From contig NZ_JBGSLK010000036.1 of assembly GCF_041740695.1 (NCBI RefSeq), positions 22,349 to 86,348 on the forward strand: a DNA stretch of 64,000 nt, given 5' to 3'. Below the pieces are notes generated by a model. The model did not search any database and had not been told where the DNA came from. It was given only the letters and a program-made list of their open reading frames with translations. Origin of the DNA: Haliscomenobacter sp041740695. GTDB taxonomy: Bacteria; Bacteroidota; Bacteroidia; Chitinophagales; Saprospiraceae. Within the stretch, counting starts at the first letter, position 1; every line of letters begins with the position of its first letter. The position numbers and the translations under genes are program-made. Shown here piece after piece: positions 25,256-34,075 of the stretch.

Positions 25256-25477
25256 TTAGTTTTCTTGTGATGCTTCAGCAAGTGCTTGCATCAGTATTGC
25301 AGCAGCACCTGCTTCAAATTGAGGTGTATGCAAATAATAAGTCTTGTAAGGTTCAAAATAGGTTTGCTCTTGATTTTTTGACACGTCAAGGTCTTCAGCT
25401 AAGATGCGAATAAGCCTGACCTTATCAAGATAGCTCAACTCGTGTATATTGGGCAGCAACTCTGTTAATGTCACCAT
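25256..25477 (-). CDS. Small antitoxin-like protein
   Basis: The protein has 73 residues. TLTELLPNIHELSYLDKVRL and IRILAEDLD form two amphipathic helices like those of small VapB/DUF2281-type proteins common in Bacteroidota and cyanobacteria. The C-terminal half is rich in alanine. It precedes the unknown 177-residue gene on the same strand (34 bp apart), so the two might form a module, but this rests on arrangement only. Confidence 0.55.
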   Translation of the reverse strand: MVTLTELLPNIHELSYLDKVRLIRILAEDLDVSKNQEQTYFEPYKTYYLHTPQFEAGAAAILMQALAEASQEN

Positions 25478-25548
25478 GCTAAATTTTTTGTAAAGTTAAT
25501 GCTTTTTTCATTGCAGGGGAGGGGTCACTATCACCCTAAATTCATCGC

Positions 25549-27279
25549 CTACAAAATCCTTGAAGTCCCAATTTCAACATCCGCATATTTCCACGCCTTC
25601 TCAAAGCGGACCTTCGTTTTATCAAAATTCCCTTTATCCCCCATTTTTTCAAAAACATTCATCATACCCCTCAAGGCCCATCCATTTTCAGGATAAATCT
25701 TTAAATCCTGCGCATACACTTTTAGCGCTTCCTGGTATTTTCCGGCATCGATCAAAACTGCGCCTAAATGATGGCGAACCGAAAAAAACCAATCGGGTGG
25801 TTCATTGTAATTTAAGGCATCCTCTTGTTCAACCGCTTCTGTCAATAGCGAAATGGCAGCGGGGAACTTTTTTTCTTTGGCCTGAATTTCTCCGTCCAAT
25901 GTTTTAGCCGCAATTAGACATAAATCATATACACTGTTGATTCCCCAAATGGTCAAATCCTTGATGGTTGTATCAACCATGATGGATTTCATTTCAGCGA
26001 GGTGCTGCTTTGCTTCTGAAACCTTGTTTTGGGAAAGCCTGGCCATACCTTTTGCATAATGCCAAACGACCAATGGATATTTCAGGTCTTTTTCAGGGGC
26101 ACGAGCGTTAAGGATGTCTTTCCACAAGCCAAGTTTTACTTCCACGTACCAGGGAATCGCGTAGTAATGCTGCAAGGTTCCCCATGCCGGGTCACGCAAT
26201 AAGCTTTTATGCGCATGGTCTGCTGTGGCAATGGCGCCTTCCATGGCAACTTTACTTTCCCCAGAAAGGGTTGCACAGGCAGCCAGGAAATGGTAGTTGT
26301 GGGGGTAATAGGCAAGTGGATACACCCCTTGGGCATGACAGGCTTCCGTGTACAAGCTATCCACCAAGACTGCTTTTTGATTGGCAATGGCACCATCATG
26401 ATACCGGCCGATTCGGATGTACGTATGAGAAGGCATGTGCACCAAATGCCCTGAACCTGGAACCAGTTCCCGCAGCAGATCAGCACTTGCTATAGCTTTT
26501 TCCGCATGTTCGGACATTTCTGCGGCATGAATGTAAAAGTGGTTGGCGCCAGCATGGCGGGGTTCCAGTTGTAAACATTTTTCGAGCACGGCCATAATCT
26601 CTGGTGTCCAGGGTTGAATGCTGCCATCTTTGTTCCACAAATTCCAGGGGTGCAAATCCATTAACGCCTCTGCATAAAGGGAGCCAATGGTAGCATCAGC
26701 TGGATATTTTTTATACACTTTTCGCATGGCCGCAGCATAAGCAGAATCCAGGAAGGAACGGGCAATGCTGGTATCGGCTGAGTATCGCTGCGTTAATGCT
26801 TCAATCAAATCTCTTTCTTTCGGCGTACAGGAAGCCGCAAGCGATTTGGCTTTTTGTGTAGCTTCAAAAGCCCGTTGGAAATTGTCCTTCTCCATGCCAG
26901 CGTTGTAATTCGGTCCCAACACGTACGCAAAGCCCCACCAGGACATGGCACACTTTGGATCTTGCCGGGTCGCTTCAAAAAATGAACGCCCCGCTTCGGC
27001 ATGATTAAAACCAAAAGACAACATCAGCCCCTGGTCAAAGTACTGCTGTGCCTCCTTACTTTTGGTGGAAACTGGAAAATGAATTCCGCCAAGCCCGCTG
27101 AACAAGGGGGCTTTTTTCCCTGATGCATACCAGGATTTATCGATTACTTCAGGTGTACAAAGCACGCCATATTGACTGGAGATGGCTCCAGTTTTAGTTG
27201 AGTCCTTTTCGTTTTTGGCGGTTTGATTGCAGGAGCAAAGCAGGACAATAAGCCAGCATGTGTGGAGTAGATTGCGCAT
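25549..27279 (-). CDS. Tetratricopeptide-repeat lipoprotein
   Basis: The protein has 576 residues with a lipoprotein signal (VLLCSC, cysteine near residue 17). Helical TPR-like repeats run through it, for example AQQYFDQGLMLSFGFNHAEA, RSFFEATRQDPKCAMSWWGF, LEPRHAGANHFYIHAAEMSE and KYQEALKVYAQDLKIYPENG. The family is widely conserved in Bacteroidota and Proteobacteria as tetratricopeptide-repeat proteins without known activity. The histidines in HFYIHAAEMSEH and HMPSHTYIRIGRYHDG are striking and may bind metal. It is probably anchored in the periplasm. A small membrane-protein gene lies 23 bp upstream on the same strand. Confidence 0.85.
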   Translation of the reverse strand: MRNLLHTCWLIVLLCSCNQTAKNEKDSTKTGAISSQYGVLCTPEVIDKSWYASGKKAPLFSGLGGIHFPVSTKSKEAQQYFDQGLMLSFGFNHAEAGRSFFEATRQDPKCAMSWWGFAYVLGPNYNAGMEKDNFQRAFEATQKAKSLAASCTPKERDLIEALTQRYSADTSIARSFLDSAYAAAMRKVYKKYPADATIGSLYAEALMDLHPWNLWNKDGSIQPWTPEIMAVLEKCLQLEPRHAGANHFYIHAAEMSEHAEKAIASADLLRELVPGSGHLVHMPSHTYIRIGRYHDGAIANQKAVLVDSLYTEACHAQGVYPLAYYPHNYHFLAACATLSGESKVAMEGAIATADHAHKSLLRDPAWGTLQHYYAIPWYVEVKLGLWKDILNARAPEKDLKYPLVVWHYAKGMARLSQNKVSEAKQHLAEMKSIMVDTTIKDLTIWGINSVYDLCLIAAKTLDGEIQAKEKKFPAAISLLTEAVEQEDALNYNEPPDWFFSVRHHLGAVLIDAGKYQEALKVYAQDLKIYPENGWALRGMMNVFEKMGDKGNFDKTKVRFEKAWKYADVEIGTSRIL

Positions 27280-27302
27280 GATGTTGAAATTTACTTTCTA
27301 CC

Positions 27303-27482
27303 TCAAATTATGCCCTTGGTTTTCACCAAGTCAAAAATCGCACCAACCGCAACCCCTATAGCCAATCCCATGGCTATGCTTAAAGCCGTCTTTCCCGAAG
27401 AAGCGCCATAGGCTGCTCCGAATGCGACGCCAAGAGCAGCCCCGATGCCAATACCATTTCCTGATTTTTTATTTTCTGTCAT
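27303..27482 (-). CDS. Small glycine-zipper membrane protein
   Basis: Started at the ATG at 27482 (MTENKKSGNGIGIGAALGVA), the protein has 59 residues; the open frame upstream is not protein-like. Two hydrophobic segments full of GxxxG/AxxxG spacings (GIGAALGVAFGAAYGASSG and ALSIAMGLAIGVAVGAIFDL) indicate a helical hairpin in the membrane, as in glycine-zipper or YMGG-type small proteins. Function is unknown. It lies 23 bp before the TPR lipoprotein gene and may be cotranscribed. Confidence 0.65.
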   Translation of the reverse strand: MTENKKSGNGIGIGAALGVAFGAAYGASSGKTALSIAMGLAIGVAVGAIFDLVKTKGII

Positions 27483-27551
27483 AATTGAGTAGCTATTGAC
27501 GACGATGAGTCTAAATCTACAAAAAATTCTAAAAACAAACGCTATATTTTT

Positions 27552-27587
27552 AAAAAACAGGCTACCTCCATTCCTGAAGGCAGCCTG
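27552..27587 (-). terminator. Terminator left from a degraded susD gene
   Basis: CAGGCTACCT (27558-27567) pairs with AGGCAGCCTG (27578-27587) with one mismatch, followed on the minus strand by a T-run. The only reading frame before it on that strand is the susD remnant ending at 27614. Confidence 0.6.
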
Positions 27588-27613
27588 CTCTATCATTTAA
27601 CACTCACTAAAAA

Positions 27614-27667
27614 TCAATAGCTCTGATTCTGCTTCAAATACCCGGGGATATTCGAAGCACCGTCGAT
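27614..27667 (-). pseudogene. Remnant of a susD 3' end
   Basis: The 17 codons before a TGA read IDGASNIPGYLKQNQSY. The intact SusD protein downstream ends VDGASSEKGFLVQNQGY; ten of seventeen positions agree, including the DGAS and QNQ-Y landmarks of SusD C-termini. Upstream of this point the frame loses resemblance. A hairpin with T-run follows, as expected of a real 3' end. The remnant runs opposite to the intact susCD pair and ends about 120 bp before it. Confidence 0.65.
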
Positions 27668-27749
27668 TACTAAACACTTTCTTTACAACCGGCAGCTAAA
27701 ATTAATAATTACTTGTTTTACCCGAAACACGCTTTCGATAGTCTTCCTA

Positions 27750-27757
27750 TAGCTTTG
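27750..27757 (+). promoter_or_regulatory. -7 box of the susC promoter
   Basis: TAGCTTTG matches the Bacteroidota -7 consensus TAnnTTTG and lies 32 bp before the susC ATG. No TTG is found at the usual distance upstream, so another factor may be needed for transcription. Confidence 0.5.
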
Positions 27758-27789
27758 CGGAATTGTTAATCAATTACACGCTAGGCATT

Positions 27790-30783
27790 ATGAATGGATC
27801 AAAACTTCTTACAATCGCTTTATTTATCCTAAGTATTACGTCTGTTGCATGGTCTCAAGTCCAGGTTTCTGGTCTTGTGGTCGATGAAACGGAGGTATCG
27901 CTTCCTGGAGTAACCGTAGCGGTCAAAGGTACGGTTACAGGTCAGGTTACAGACGTTGACGGTCGCTTTACAATTGGCGCAAAAATCGGCGATGTTCTCG
28001 AATTTAGATATTTAGGCATGGAGGATCAAGACATCACTTTAGAAAATCTAAACAATTTGAAAGTGGTGATGAAATCCAACGCGAAACAACTGAATGAAGT
28101 TGTTGTTATCGGTTACGGGTCTCAAAAAAAATCGGATGTAACCGGTGCCATTGCATCTTTGAAAAGGGAAGACTTCAACCAGGGGGTTTTAACAAACCCA
28201 GGCCAGTTATTGCAAGGTAAAATGGCTGGTGTTAACGTTACAGCTACCAGTGGTGAACCTGGAGCAGCTCAAAATATTATCATCCGGGGAGCAGGCAGTT
28301 TGCGTTCGGGGACAGACCCGCTCTACGTGGTAGATGGATTCTTGTTGGATAATTCTTCTCAAGGTTTCAGCACAAACCCATTGAATTTTATCAACCCCAG
28401 CGACATAGAAAGCATAGACGTTTTAAAAGACGCCAGCGCCACAGCTGTTTATGGTTCAAGAGCATCGAATGGCGTTGTAGTAATCACTACAAAAAAAGGT
28501 AAACTGGGAAAAACGGAAATGAATTTTTCCGCATCTACCGCCTTGTCATCAGTACTTAACAAAATAGATGTGTTTAGTGCTGATGAATTCCGCAAACAAG
28601 TGGTAGCGATTGGAGGGAATTTAGAAGATCTTGGTGGGAATACCAACTGGCAAGATGAATTGACACAAACCGGGGTTTCTCAAGAGCTCAATTTCTCTAT
28701 CGGGGGCGCTGCCAGCGACAAATTTTCTTACTACGCATCAGCTGGTTATCAGGGGCAGGAAGGTATTCTAAAAAACAGCAACCTCAAGAGGTATGCTGGA
28801 AAATTGAATATGAACCAAAAAGCATTCAACGGCAGATTGAACCTGGATTATAACCTTACTGCCTCTCACACAGAAAACCTGAGACCGGATATTGGTTCTA
28901 CCATTAGTGACATGATTGGTCTTAACCCTACGATACCGGCACTTACCAACGGGAAACCTACATTGCTCACTACCAACGCTTTAAACCCGCTGCAAAGATA
29001 TGACTTATACAGCGACTTGGCTGTTAACAATCGTATTCTTGCCTCCATTTCTCCCTCATTGAGATTATTTAAAGGTTTGGTATACAAACTAAATCTTGGT
29101 GTGGACTATTCAGCGACAAACAGGGATATTCAGTATAAGCCCTTTCCACAAGTAATTAATGAATCCAATATTTCTGATGGTTCACTACAAAGTTCTATTC
29201 TAACCAGCACAAATCAATTGGTAGAAAATACCCTAACCTACAATTGGAATAATGACATCCATAAGGTAATCTTGTTAGCAGGCCATTCTTACCAACAGTT
29301 CAATGATGCCAATAGAACTTTTTCAAATAGAGGTTTTGCCAACAATGACATTGAGCCAAAATATCAGGATCAGACCAGCTCGACAGTATATCCAACTTCT
29401 GTAGGCTCAACAGCTGTGAAAAACGAATTGCAGTCGTTCTTTGGAAGATTGAACTACGGTTTCAAGAATAAGTATCTATTGACTGCTACTTTACGTGCTG
29501 ATGGATCTTCAAAATTTGGCGAAAACAACAAATACGGCCTCTTCCCATCTGTAGGCTTTGGTTGGAATATCAGCAATGAAGATTTCATGGCTAACTCGTT
29601 TTTCAACAACCTAAAACTGCGAACCAGCTGGGGACAAACGGGTAACCAGGAAATTCCATCAAAAATCACAAAGGGTAGTTTTGCTGAAAACAGATTAATC
29701 ACAGGCGGACAAAGTTCGAATACTTACCCGATAGACCCAAATGCCACTTCCATCAATGGTTATCCTTTTGGAATTGTTTTTACACGTTTGGCAAATCCAA
29801 ATCTTCAATGGGAGGTTTCTACGCAGATAGATTTAGGGGTTGATTTTGCAATTCTTAACAACCAATTGACTGGCTCTATCGATTACTTCAACAAACAATC
29901 TTCCAATATATTGCTTGAAGTTGTGCCTGCTGACCCGGTTCAGCCAACGTCTTTATTTTGGACGAATATCAAAGACATGATTATCCAAAACAATGGAGTA
30001 GAGTTGGCATTGCAATACAATAGCAAAGAGAATCGGAATTTCAGCTATAAAATTGGGGGGAATATCACTTTCATTCAAAACCAGGTTAAAGATTCACCGT
30101 ACTCTGTCTTAACGACCGGAGCAGCTCAAGGCTCTGGGCAAACTGGTGCAACTATTAACGGTTACGTTAATAATGAACCAATCGGTGCATTTTATATGCT
30201 TGAGTTCAATGGCATTGGCGAACAAGGTCTAAACCAATTCAAAGACATCAACGGAGATGGAGCAGTATTGGACAACGACCGGTATGTGGTGGGGAGTGCG
30301 ATTCCTGATTTCACTTATGCCTACTTTTTGAATTTGAATTACAAGGGCTTCGATCTTGGTTTAAATTTCAATGGAGTTTCTGGCAATAAAATCTACAATC
30401 ACACGACGATGACGCTGTTCAGCAAGGCACAGCTTGCCAGATCCAATAACAGTACTGACTTCGCCATTGAGTTTCCAAAAGAGTCGTTAAGTAACTCCAA
30501 TACTGTTTCTACGCGCTATCTGGAAGATGGTTCATTTATGCGCTTAAATAACGCTACGCTGGGATATAACCTAAAGCCTTCTAAAATCGGCTTAGGAAAT
30601 ACTTTCCAGAATATCCGTATTTCAATAACCGGTCAGAATTTATTGCTTTTGACTGATTATTCAGGGTTTGATCCTGAAGTAAACACAGGATCAAGTTCTA
30701 GTGGTATTCAAACATTTGGCATTGACCGTTTCACATACCCCAGCGCAAGAACTTTCTTGTTTGGGGTTAACGTGACCTTTTAA
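27790..30783 (+). CDS. SusC/RagA-family TonB-linked outer-membrane transporter
   Basis: Started at the ATG at 27790 (MNGSKLLTIALFILSITSVA), the protein has 997 residues; the longer frame begins with TTG and would bury the signal peptide. After the signal comes a carboxypeptidase-regulatory-like domain (VQVSGLVVDETEVSLPGVTV), the TonB-dependent plug with the SusC signature (LNEVVVIGYGSQKKSDVTGA, then DPLYVVDGFLLD and VLKDASATAVYGSRASNGVV), and a 22-strand barrel ending in a phenylalanine (GVNVTF). It imports a nutrient captured by the SusD partner encoded 38 bp downstream, driven by TonB. No glycosidase is encoded nearby; the following genes are phosphodiesterase-like, which suggests a non-glycan substrate. 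Confidence 0.95.
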   Translation: MNGSKLLTIALFILSITSVAWSQVQVSGLVVDETEVSLPGVTVAVKGTVTGQVTDVDGRFTIGAKIGDVLEFRYLGMEDQDITLENLNNLKVVMKSNAKQLNEVVVIGYGSQKKSDVTGAIASLKREDFNQGVLTNPGQLLQGKMAGVNVTATSGEPGAAQNIIIRGAGSLRSGTDPLYVVDGFLLDNSSQGFSTNPLNFINPSDIESIDVLKDASATAVYGSRASNGVVVITTKKGKLGKTEMNFSASTALSSVLNKIDVFSADEFRKQVVAIGGNLEDLGGNTNWQDELTQTGVSQELNFSIGGAASDKFSYYASAGYQGQEGILKNSNLKRYAGKLNMNQKAFNGRLNLDYNLTASHTENLRPDIGSTISDMIGLNPTIPALTNGKPTLLTTNALNPLQRYDLYSDLAVNNRILASISPSLRLFKGLVYKLNLGVDYSATNRDIQYKPFPQVINESNISDGSLQSSILTSTNQLVENTLTYNWNNDIHKVILLAGHSYQQFNDANRTFSNRGFANNDIEPKYQDQTSSTVYPTSVGSTAVKNELQSFFGRLNYGFKNKYLLTATLRADGSSKFGENNKYGLFPSVGFGWNISNEDFMANSFFNNLKLRTSWGQTGNQEIPSKITKGSFAENRLITGGQSSNTYPIDPNATSINGYPFGIVFTRLANPNLQWEVSTQIDLGVDFAILNNQLTGSIDYFNKQSSNILLEVVPADPVQPTSLFWTNIKDMIIQNNGVELALQYNSKENRNFSYKIGGNITFIQNQVKDSPYSVLTTGAAQGSGQTGATINGYVNNEPIGAFYMLEFNGIGEQGLNQFKDINGDGAVLDNDRYVVGSAIPDFTYAYFLNLNYKGFDLGLNFNGVSGNKIYNHTTMTLFSKAQLARSNNSTDFAIEFPKESLSNSNTVSTRYLEDGSFMRLNNATLGYNLKPSKIGLGNTFQNIRISITGQNLLLLTDYSGFDPEVNTGSSSSGIQTFGIDRFTYPSARTFLFGVNVTF

Positions 30784-30821
30784 AAAAGTACCTTTTCTAA
30801 CACTACCAAAACAACAATACT

Positions 30822-32567
30822 ATGTTACATAAAAGAATCATTCAAACGCTATTTACCATTGCTTTTTTATGTGTGGTGCACAGTTGTACCGATCTGGAAG
30901 AAGAAATTCTGGATGAGACGCTTACCGGTACCGGACAGGCCGAAACGGTCACTGGATCTATTGCACCTGTGTATGGCTTTCTTCGAAACGTATGGTTGCA
31001 CACCAGAAATTTTGGTCTTCAGGAAATTGCATCCGATGAAGCCATCCTGCCATACAGAGGAGGCCGGGACTGGTTTGATGGTGGTAAATTCATTGCTGTT
31101 CACCAACACTTAATGACGCCAGGTAATAGCCTGGTAGGAGACTCCTGGACGGACATCACCCTGACATTGTCCAGAGCTGTCATCGCCCAAGATCGCTTGA
31201 AAATAGAGGCAGATAAAGGCAACGCCGTAGCTCAGGATGCGCTATACGAGATGGTTGCAATGAAAGCCTACTTAAATATGCTGGCACTTGATAACTGGGG
31301 ATTGGTTTTCAAGAAAGACCAGGCTATTGCACTCTCTGAAATTCTGCGTGGCCAGGAGGCTGTGAGTTATTTAGAAAGTGAATTACTGTCTGTGGTCAAT
31401 GTAATTAACAGCAATAAAGGCCCGGGCAGGTTTACAAAAGATGCCGTAAAGGCTTTGTTGGCTCGGCTTTATTTAAATGCTGCCGTATATCGGGATCCAT
31501 ATGGTAAACCAGATTTCAAGGCAGCTGACATGGATAAAGTGATCCAGTACACCAATGAAATCATAGCGGGAAAATACTCTTTATCCCCGGAGTATTTTGA
31601 ACTATTTAACGATAACAACAACAAGAATCCTGAAATCATTTTTTCACTAGACCAAAGAGGCGTTCTGGAAACAGAGCACCAACGTTGGGCTTATTGGTCT
31701 ATTTCCGGAGACCTCGTGCCAAGACCGGAATTTCCCAGTACGAGAGGTACTGACGCAGCAGCAGTAACGACTGATTTTTATCAAACCTGGGTAGATGCCT
31801 ATGGCAGCACCGATCCGGCAGATGCAGATGCTCGTTTTTTTCAGGAAAACACAAAAGTGCCTTCGAATCTTAAAGATCTAACGGGTGTGACTCCTGCGAA
31901 TGACGCAAACCATTTCTTTTGTGTTAAAGCGCAAGATTTTGAAATCAACAGAGGTATTCTTCGAAACAACATTTGGGGGCCCAGAAAAGATGCTAGTGGT
32001 AAAATCCTGACATGCAGTGACGGCTCGATCAAAATATATCCTGTGATCAATGCAAGAACAAGCGGCGCGAACCTTGCTTACGTAGATCATACGTTGAAAG
32101 TGGATTTTACTGACGCAGGAAGTTTGCACAACACGGGGTACAGATTTTCGAAATATCAGTTCAGTCGCACTGCGCCTAACTGTTGTTCTGGTAGCAGTGT
32201 GGATATTGTGTTGATCCGGTTAGGGGAGATTTATTTAATGAGAGCAGAAGCGAAGTTGCGCAAGGGAGATGCGGCAGGTGCATTGGCAGATATTAATACC
32301 CTACGAACTTCCAGAAACGCACGTCCAAGTCAGACGCCAAAACCTTTGGCCTCAATAAATCTTGATATACTTTTTCGTGAAAGTGGCTTTGAGCTTTATT
32401 GGGAGGGTCTTAGAAGAAATTATCAAATCCGATTTGGTAAATACGAGGGTACCTGGACTGGTAAAACAGATGTCAACGTCAGCAAGCGCCTGTTTCCTAT
32501 TCCACAAAAAGCAGTTGATGGAGCATCCAGCGAAAAAGGTTTCTTAGTTCAAAATCAAGGATACTAA
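30822..32567 (+). CDS. SusD/RagB-family surface lipoprotein
   Basis: The protein has 581 residues with lipoprotein signal (LCVVHSC, cysteine near residue 22). It shows the SusD order: an N-terminal helical region (YGFLRNVWLHTRNFGLQEIA, DNWGLVFKKDQAIALSEIL), TPR-like helices (KDAVKALLARLYLNAAVYRD) and the C-terminal RagB/SusD region with LIRLGEIYLMRAEAKLRKGD and FRESGFELYWEGLRR. It forms the lid over the SusC barrel and binds the substrate at the cell surface. A strong terminator follows at 32577. Confidence 0.94.
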   Translation: MLHKRIIQTLFTIAFLCVVHSCTDLEEEILDETLTGTGQAETVTGSIAPVYGFLRNVWLHTRNFGLQEIASDEAILPYRGGRDWFDGGKFIAVHQHLMTPGNSLVGDSWTDITLTLSRAVIAQDRLKIEADKGNAVAQDALYEMVAMKAYLNMLALDNWGLVFKKDQAIALSEILRGQEAVSYLESELLSVVNVINSNKGPGRFTKDAVKALLARLYLNAAVYRDPYGKPDFKAADMDKVIQYTNEIIAGKYSLSPEYFELFNDNNNKNPEIIFSLDQRGVLETEHQRWAYWSISGDLVPRPEFPSTRGTDAAAVTTDFYQTWVDAYGSTDPADADARFFQENTKVPSNLKDLTGVTPANDANHFFCVKAQDFEINRGILRNNIWGPRKDASGKILTCSDGSIKIYPVINARTSGANLAYVDHTLKVDFTDAGSLHNTGYRFSKYQFSRTAPNCCSGSSVDIVLIRLGEIYLMRAEAKLRKGDAAGALADINTLRTSRNARPSQTPKPLASINLDILFRESGFELYWEGLRRNYQIRFGKYEGTWTGKTDVNVSKRLFPIPQKAVDGASSEKGFLVQNQGY

Positions 32568-32576
32568 AATAATACG

Positions 32577-32610
32577 GAGAGCCTGTTACTAAATATGATA
32601 GCAGGCTCTC
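32577..32610 (+). terminator. Terminator of the susCD operon
   Basis: GAGAGCCTG (32577-32585) and CAGGCTCTC (32602-32610) are perfect complements with a 16-nt loop, followed by TTCTT. It lies 10 bp behind the SusD stop. Confidence 0.65.
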
Positions 32611-32626
32611 TTCTTAGGGAGGATAA

Positions 32627-32673
32627 AAAAATAAATGTTCATTTTTCCTATGGAAAAATGAACATTTATTTTT
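32627..32673. repeat. AT-rich hairpin repeat (copy A) before the PI-PLC gene
   Basis: The arms 32627-32648 and 32652-32673 are perfectly complementary over 22 bp with a 3-nt loop. The sequence GCCCCACTACTTA follows the right arm; the 55.1-kb copy has almost the same arm and the same following bases. A -7-like TATTTTTG lies in the right arm (32667-32674). Confidence 0.9.
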
Positions 32674-32718
32674 GCCCCACTACTTATACTTGCGGTAAAA
32701 CAATTTAAATAGCACAAA

Positions 32719-33819
32719 ATGCAATACAAAATTCGCCAGAGCATAAGACGTACATCTTTTTTCTTTGTGCTTTTCCTTATCTGTTTTCCTTCCTTTAGCC
32801 AGCAAAAAGAACTAAGAAAAATTCGTGTAAATGAGGTGCAGGTGATTGGTAGCCACAACAGCTATAAAATCGCCATTGAACCTGCTTTATTGGCATTTCT
32901 TCACAAACGGGATTCTGCTTCAGCCAACTCCCTTCAATACGAACACATTCCTTTGACTCAACAACTTGACCTTGGGCTTAGGAATTTAGAACTTGACGTT
33001 TTTCACGATCCGGAAGGGGGATATTATTCCAATCCGGCTGGTCTGAATATTGTAAGAATGGCTGGTCAAACACCTGCCCCCTTTGATGCAGCCGGCAAGT
33101 TGAAGCAACCCGGCATGAAAGTATTTCATGTCCAGGACATTGATTTTAGAAGCAGCCAATTACTTTTTAAAGACGCCCTCCAGGAATTGGTTTCATGGTC
33201 TTTAAAAAACCCTGATCACACACCTGTTTTCATTACCATAAATACAAAAGATGGAAAAATTCCAAATCTCCGAGATCCACTTCCATTCGATGCGGAAGCG
33301 TTGGAATCGCTGGATGATGAAATAAAGAAAAATGTAGGAGCGGATAGGTTGATCACACCGGATTTAGTGCGAAGAAAGCACCGTACTTTGCAAGGAGCAA
33401 TCCTGAATGACGGATGGCCGACCCTGAAAAAAGTGAAAGGCAGATTCCTGTTTATTCTCGATGAAGGCAACACCCGAAGTGATCTGTACTTGGGAAAATT
33501 TCCTGGTTTAAAAAATGCAGCTATGTTTGTCAATAAGGAAGAAGGACATCCAGAAGCAGCTTTTTTAATACTAAATGACCCTATCGACAATTTTGAACGA
33601 ATCAAAGAATTGGTCGACAAAGGATATATGGTTCGAACTCGTGCTGATTCAGATACGAAAGAAGCAAGAACAGGCGATTATACTCGCTTCGAAAAGGCAA
33701 AAAAATCGGGAGCACAAGTCATTACGACAGACTACTATGTGCCATCAAACCTTTTCCTTTCAGACTATAAAATCGTTTTTGAGAATGGAAAGTACGAAAG
33801 AATCCTAAAGCACAAATAG
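32719..33819 (+). CDS. Secreted Ca2+-dependent phosphatidylinositol-specific phospholipase C-like protein
   Basis: The protein has 366 residues with a signal peptide (about 1-28, ending SFSQQ). The PI-PLC-like TIM-barrel is clear: EVQVIGSHNSYKIAIEPAL with the first catalytic histidine H46, LGLRNLELDVFHDPEGG with acidic residues E91 and D93 as candidate calcium ligands, and MKVFHVQDIDF with the second histidine H137. Later blocks (PVFITINTK, LFILDEGNTRSDLY, YMVRTRADSDTKEA and AQVITTDYYVPS) complete the barrel. Such enzymes cut the head group from phosphoinositides or similar phosphodiesters. The context (SusCD before, a phosphoesterase after) suggests use of lipid head groups; that is inference. 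Confidence 0.85.
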   Translation: MQYKIRQSIRRTSFFFVLFLICFPSFSQQKELRKIRVNEVQVIGSHNSYKIAIEPALLAFLHKRDSASANSLQYEHIPLTQQLDLGLRNLELDVFHDPEGGYYSNPAGLNIVRMAGQTPAPFDAAGKLKQPGMKVFHVQDIDFRSSQLLFKDALQELVSWSLKNPDHTPVFITINTKDGKIPNLRDPLPFDAEALESLDDEIKKNVGADRLITPDLVRRKHRTLQGAILNDGWPTLKKVKGRFLFILDEGNTRSDLYLGKFPGLKNAAMFVNKEEGHPEAAFLILNDPIDNFERIKELVDKGYMVRTRADSDTKEARTGDYTRFEKAKKSGAQVITTDYYVPSNLFLSDYKIVFENGKYERILKHK

Positions 33820-34075
33820 GAAGCTCTGATTCCTGCTCTTTTTATTTTTATTCCCGATGGTTCGGAGAACGTTGTGCTTTACGAATTTGTGACGCTTATT
33901 GGAATCAAAACTGGTCTTGAGTGCCCGAAATCAGAATTAACCGTAAAATATCAGTAACCCTTACAATGTAATCTTTGCATTAAATAATGGTAAACATTTG
34001 GTTGAAAAGCTCAGTCTACAATGTTTTTTTGTGGAATACACCTATAATTACCCTAGAATTTAAACAGGCTTATCC

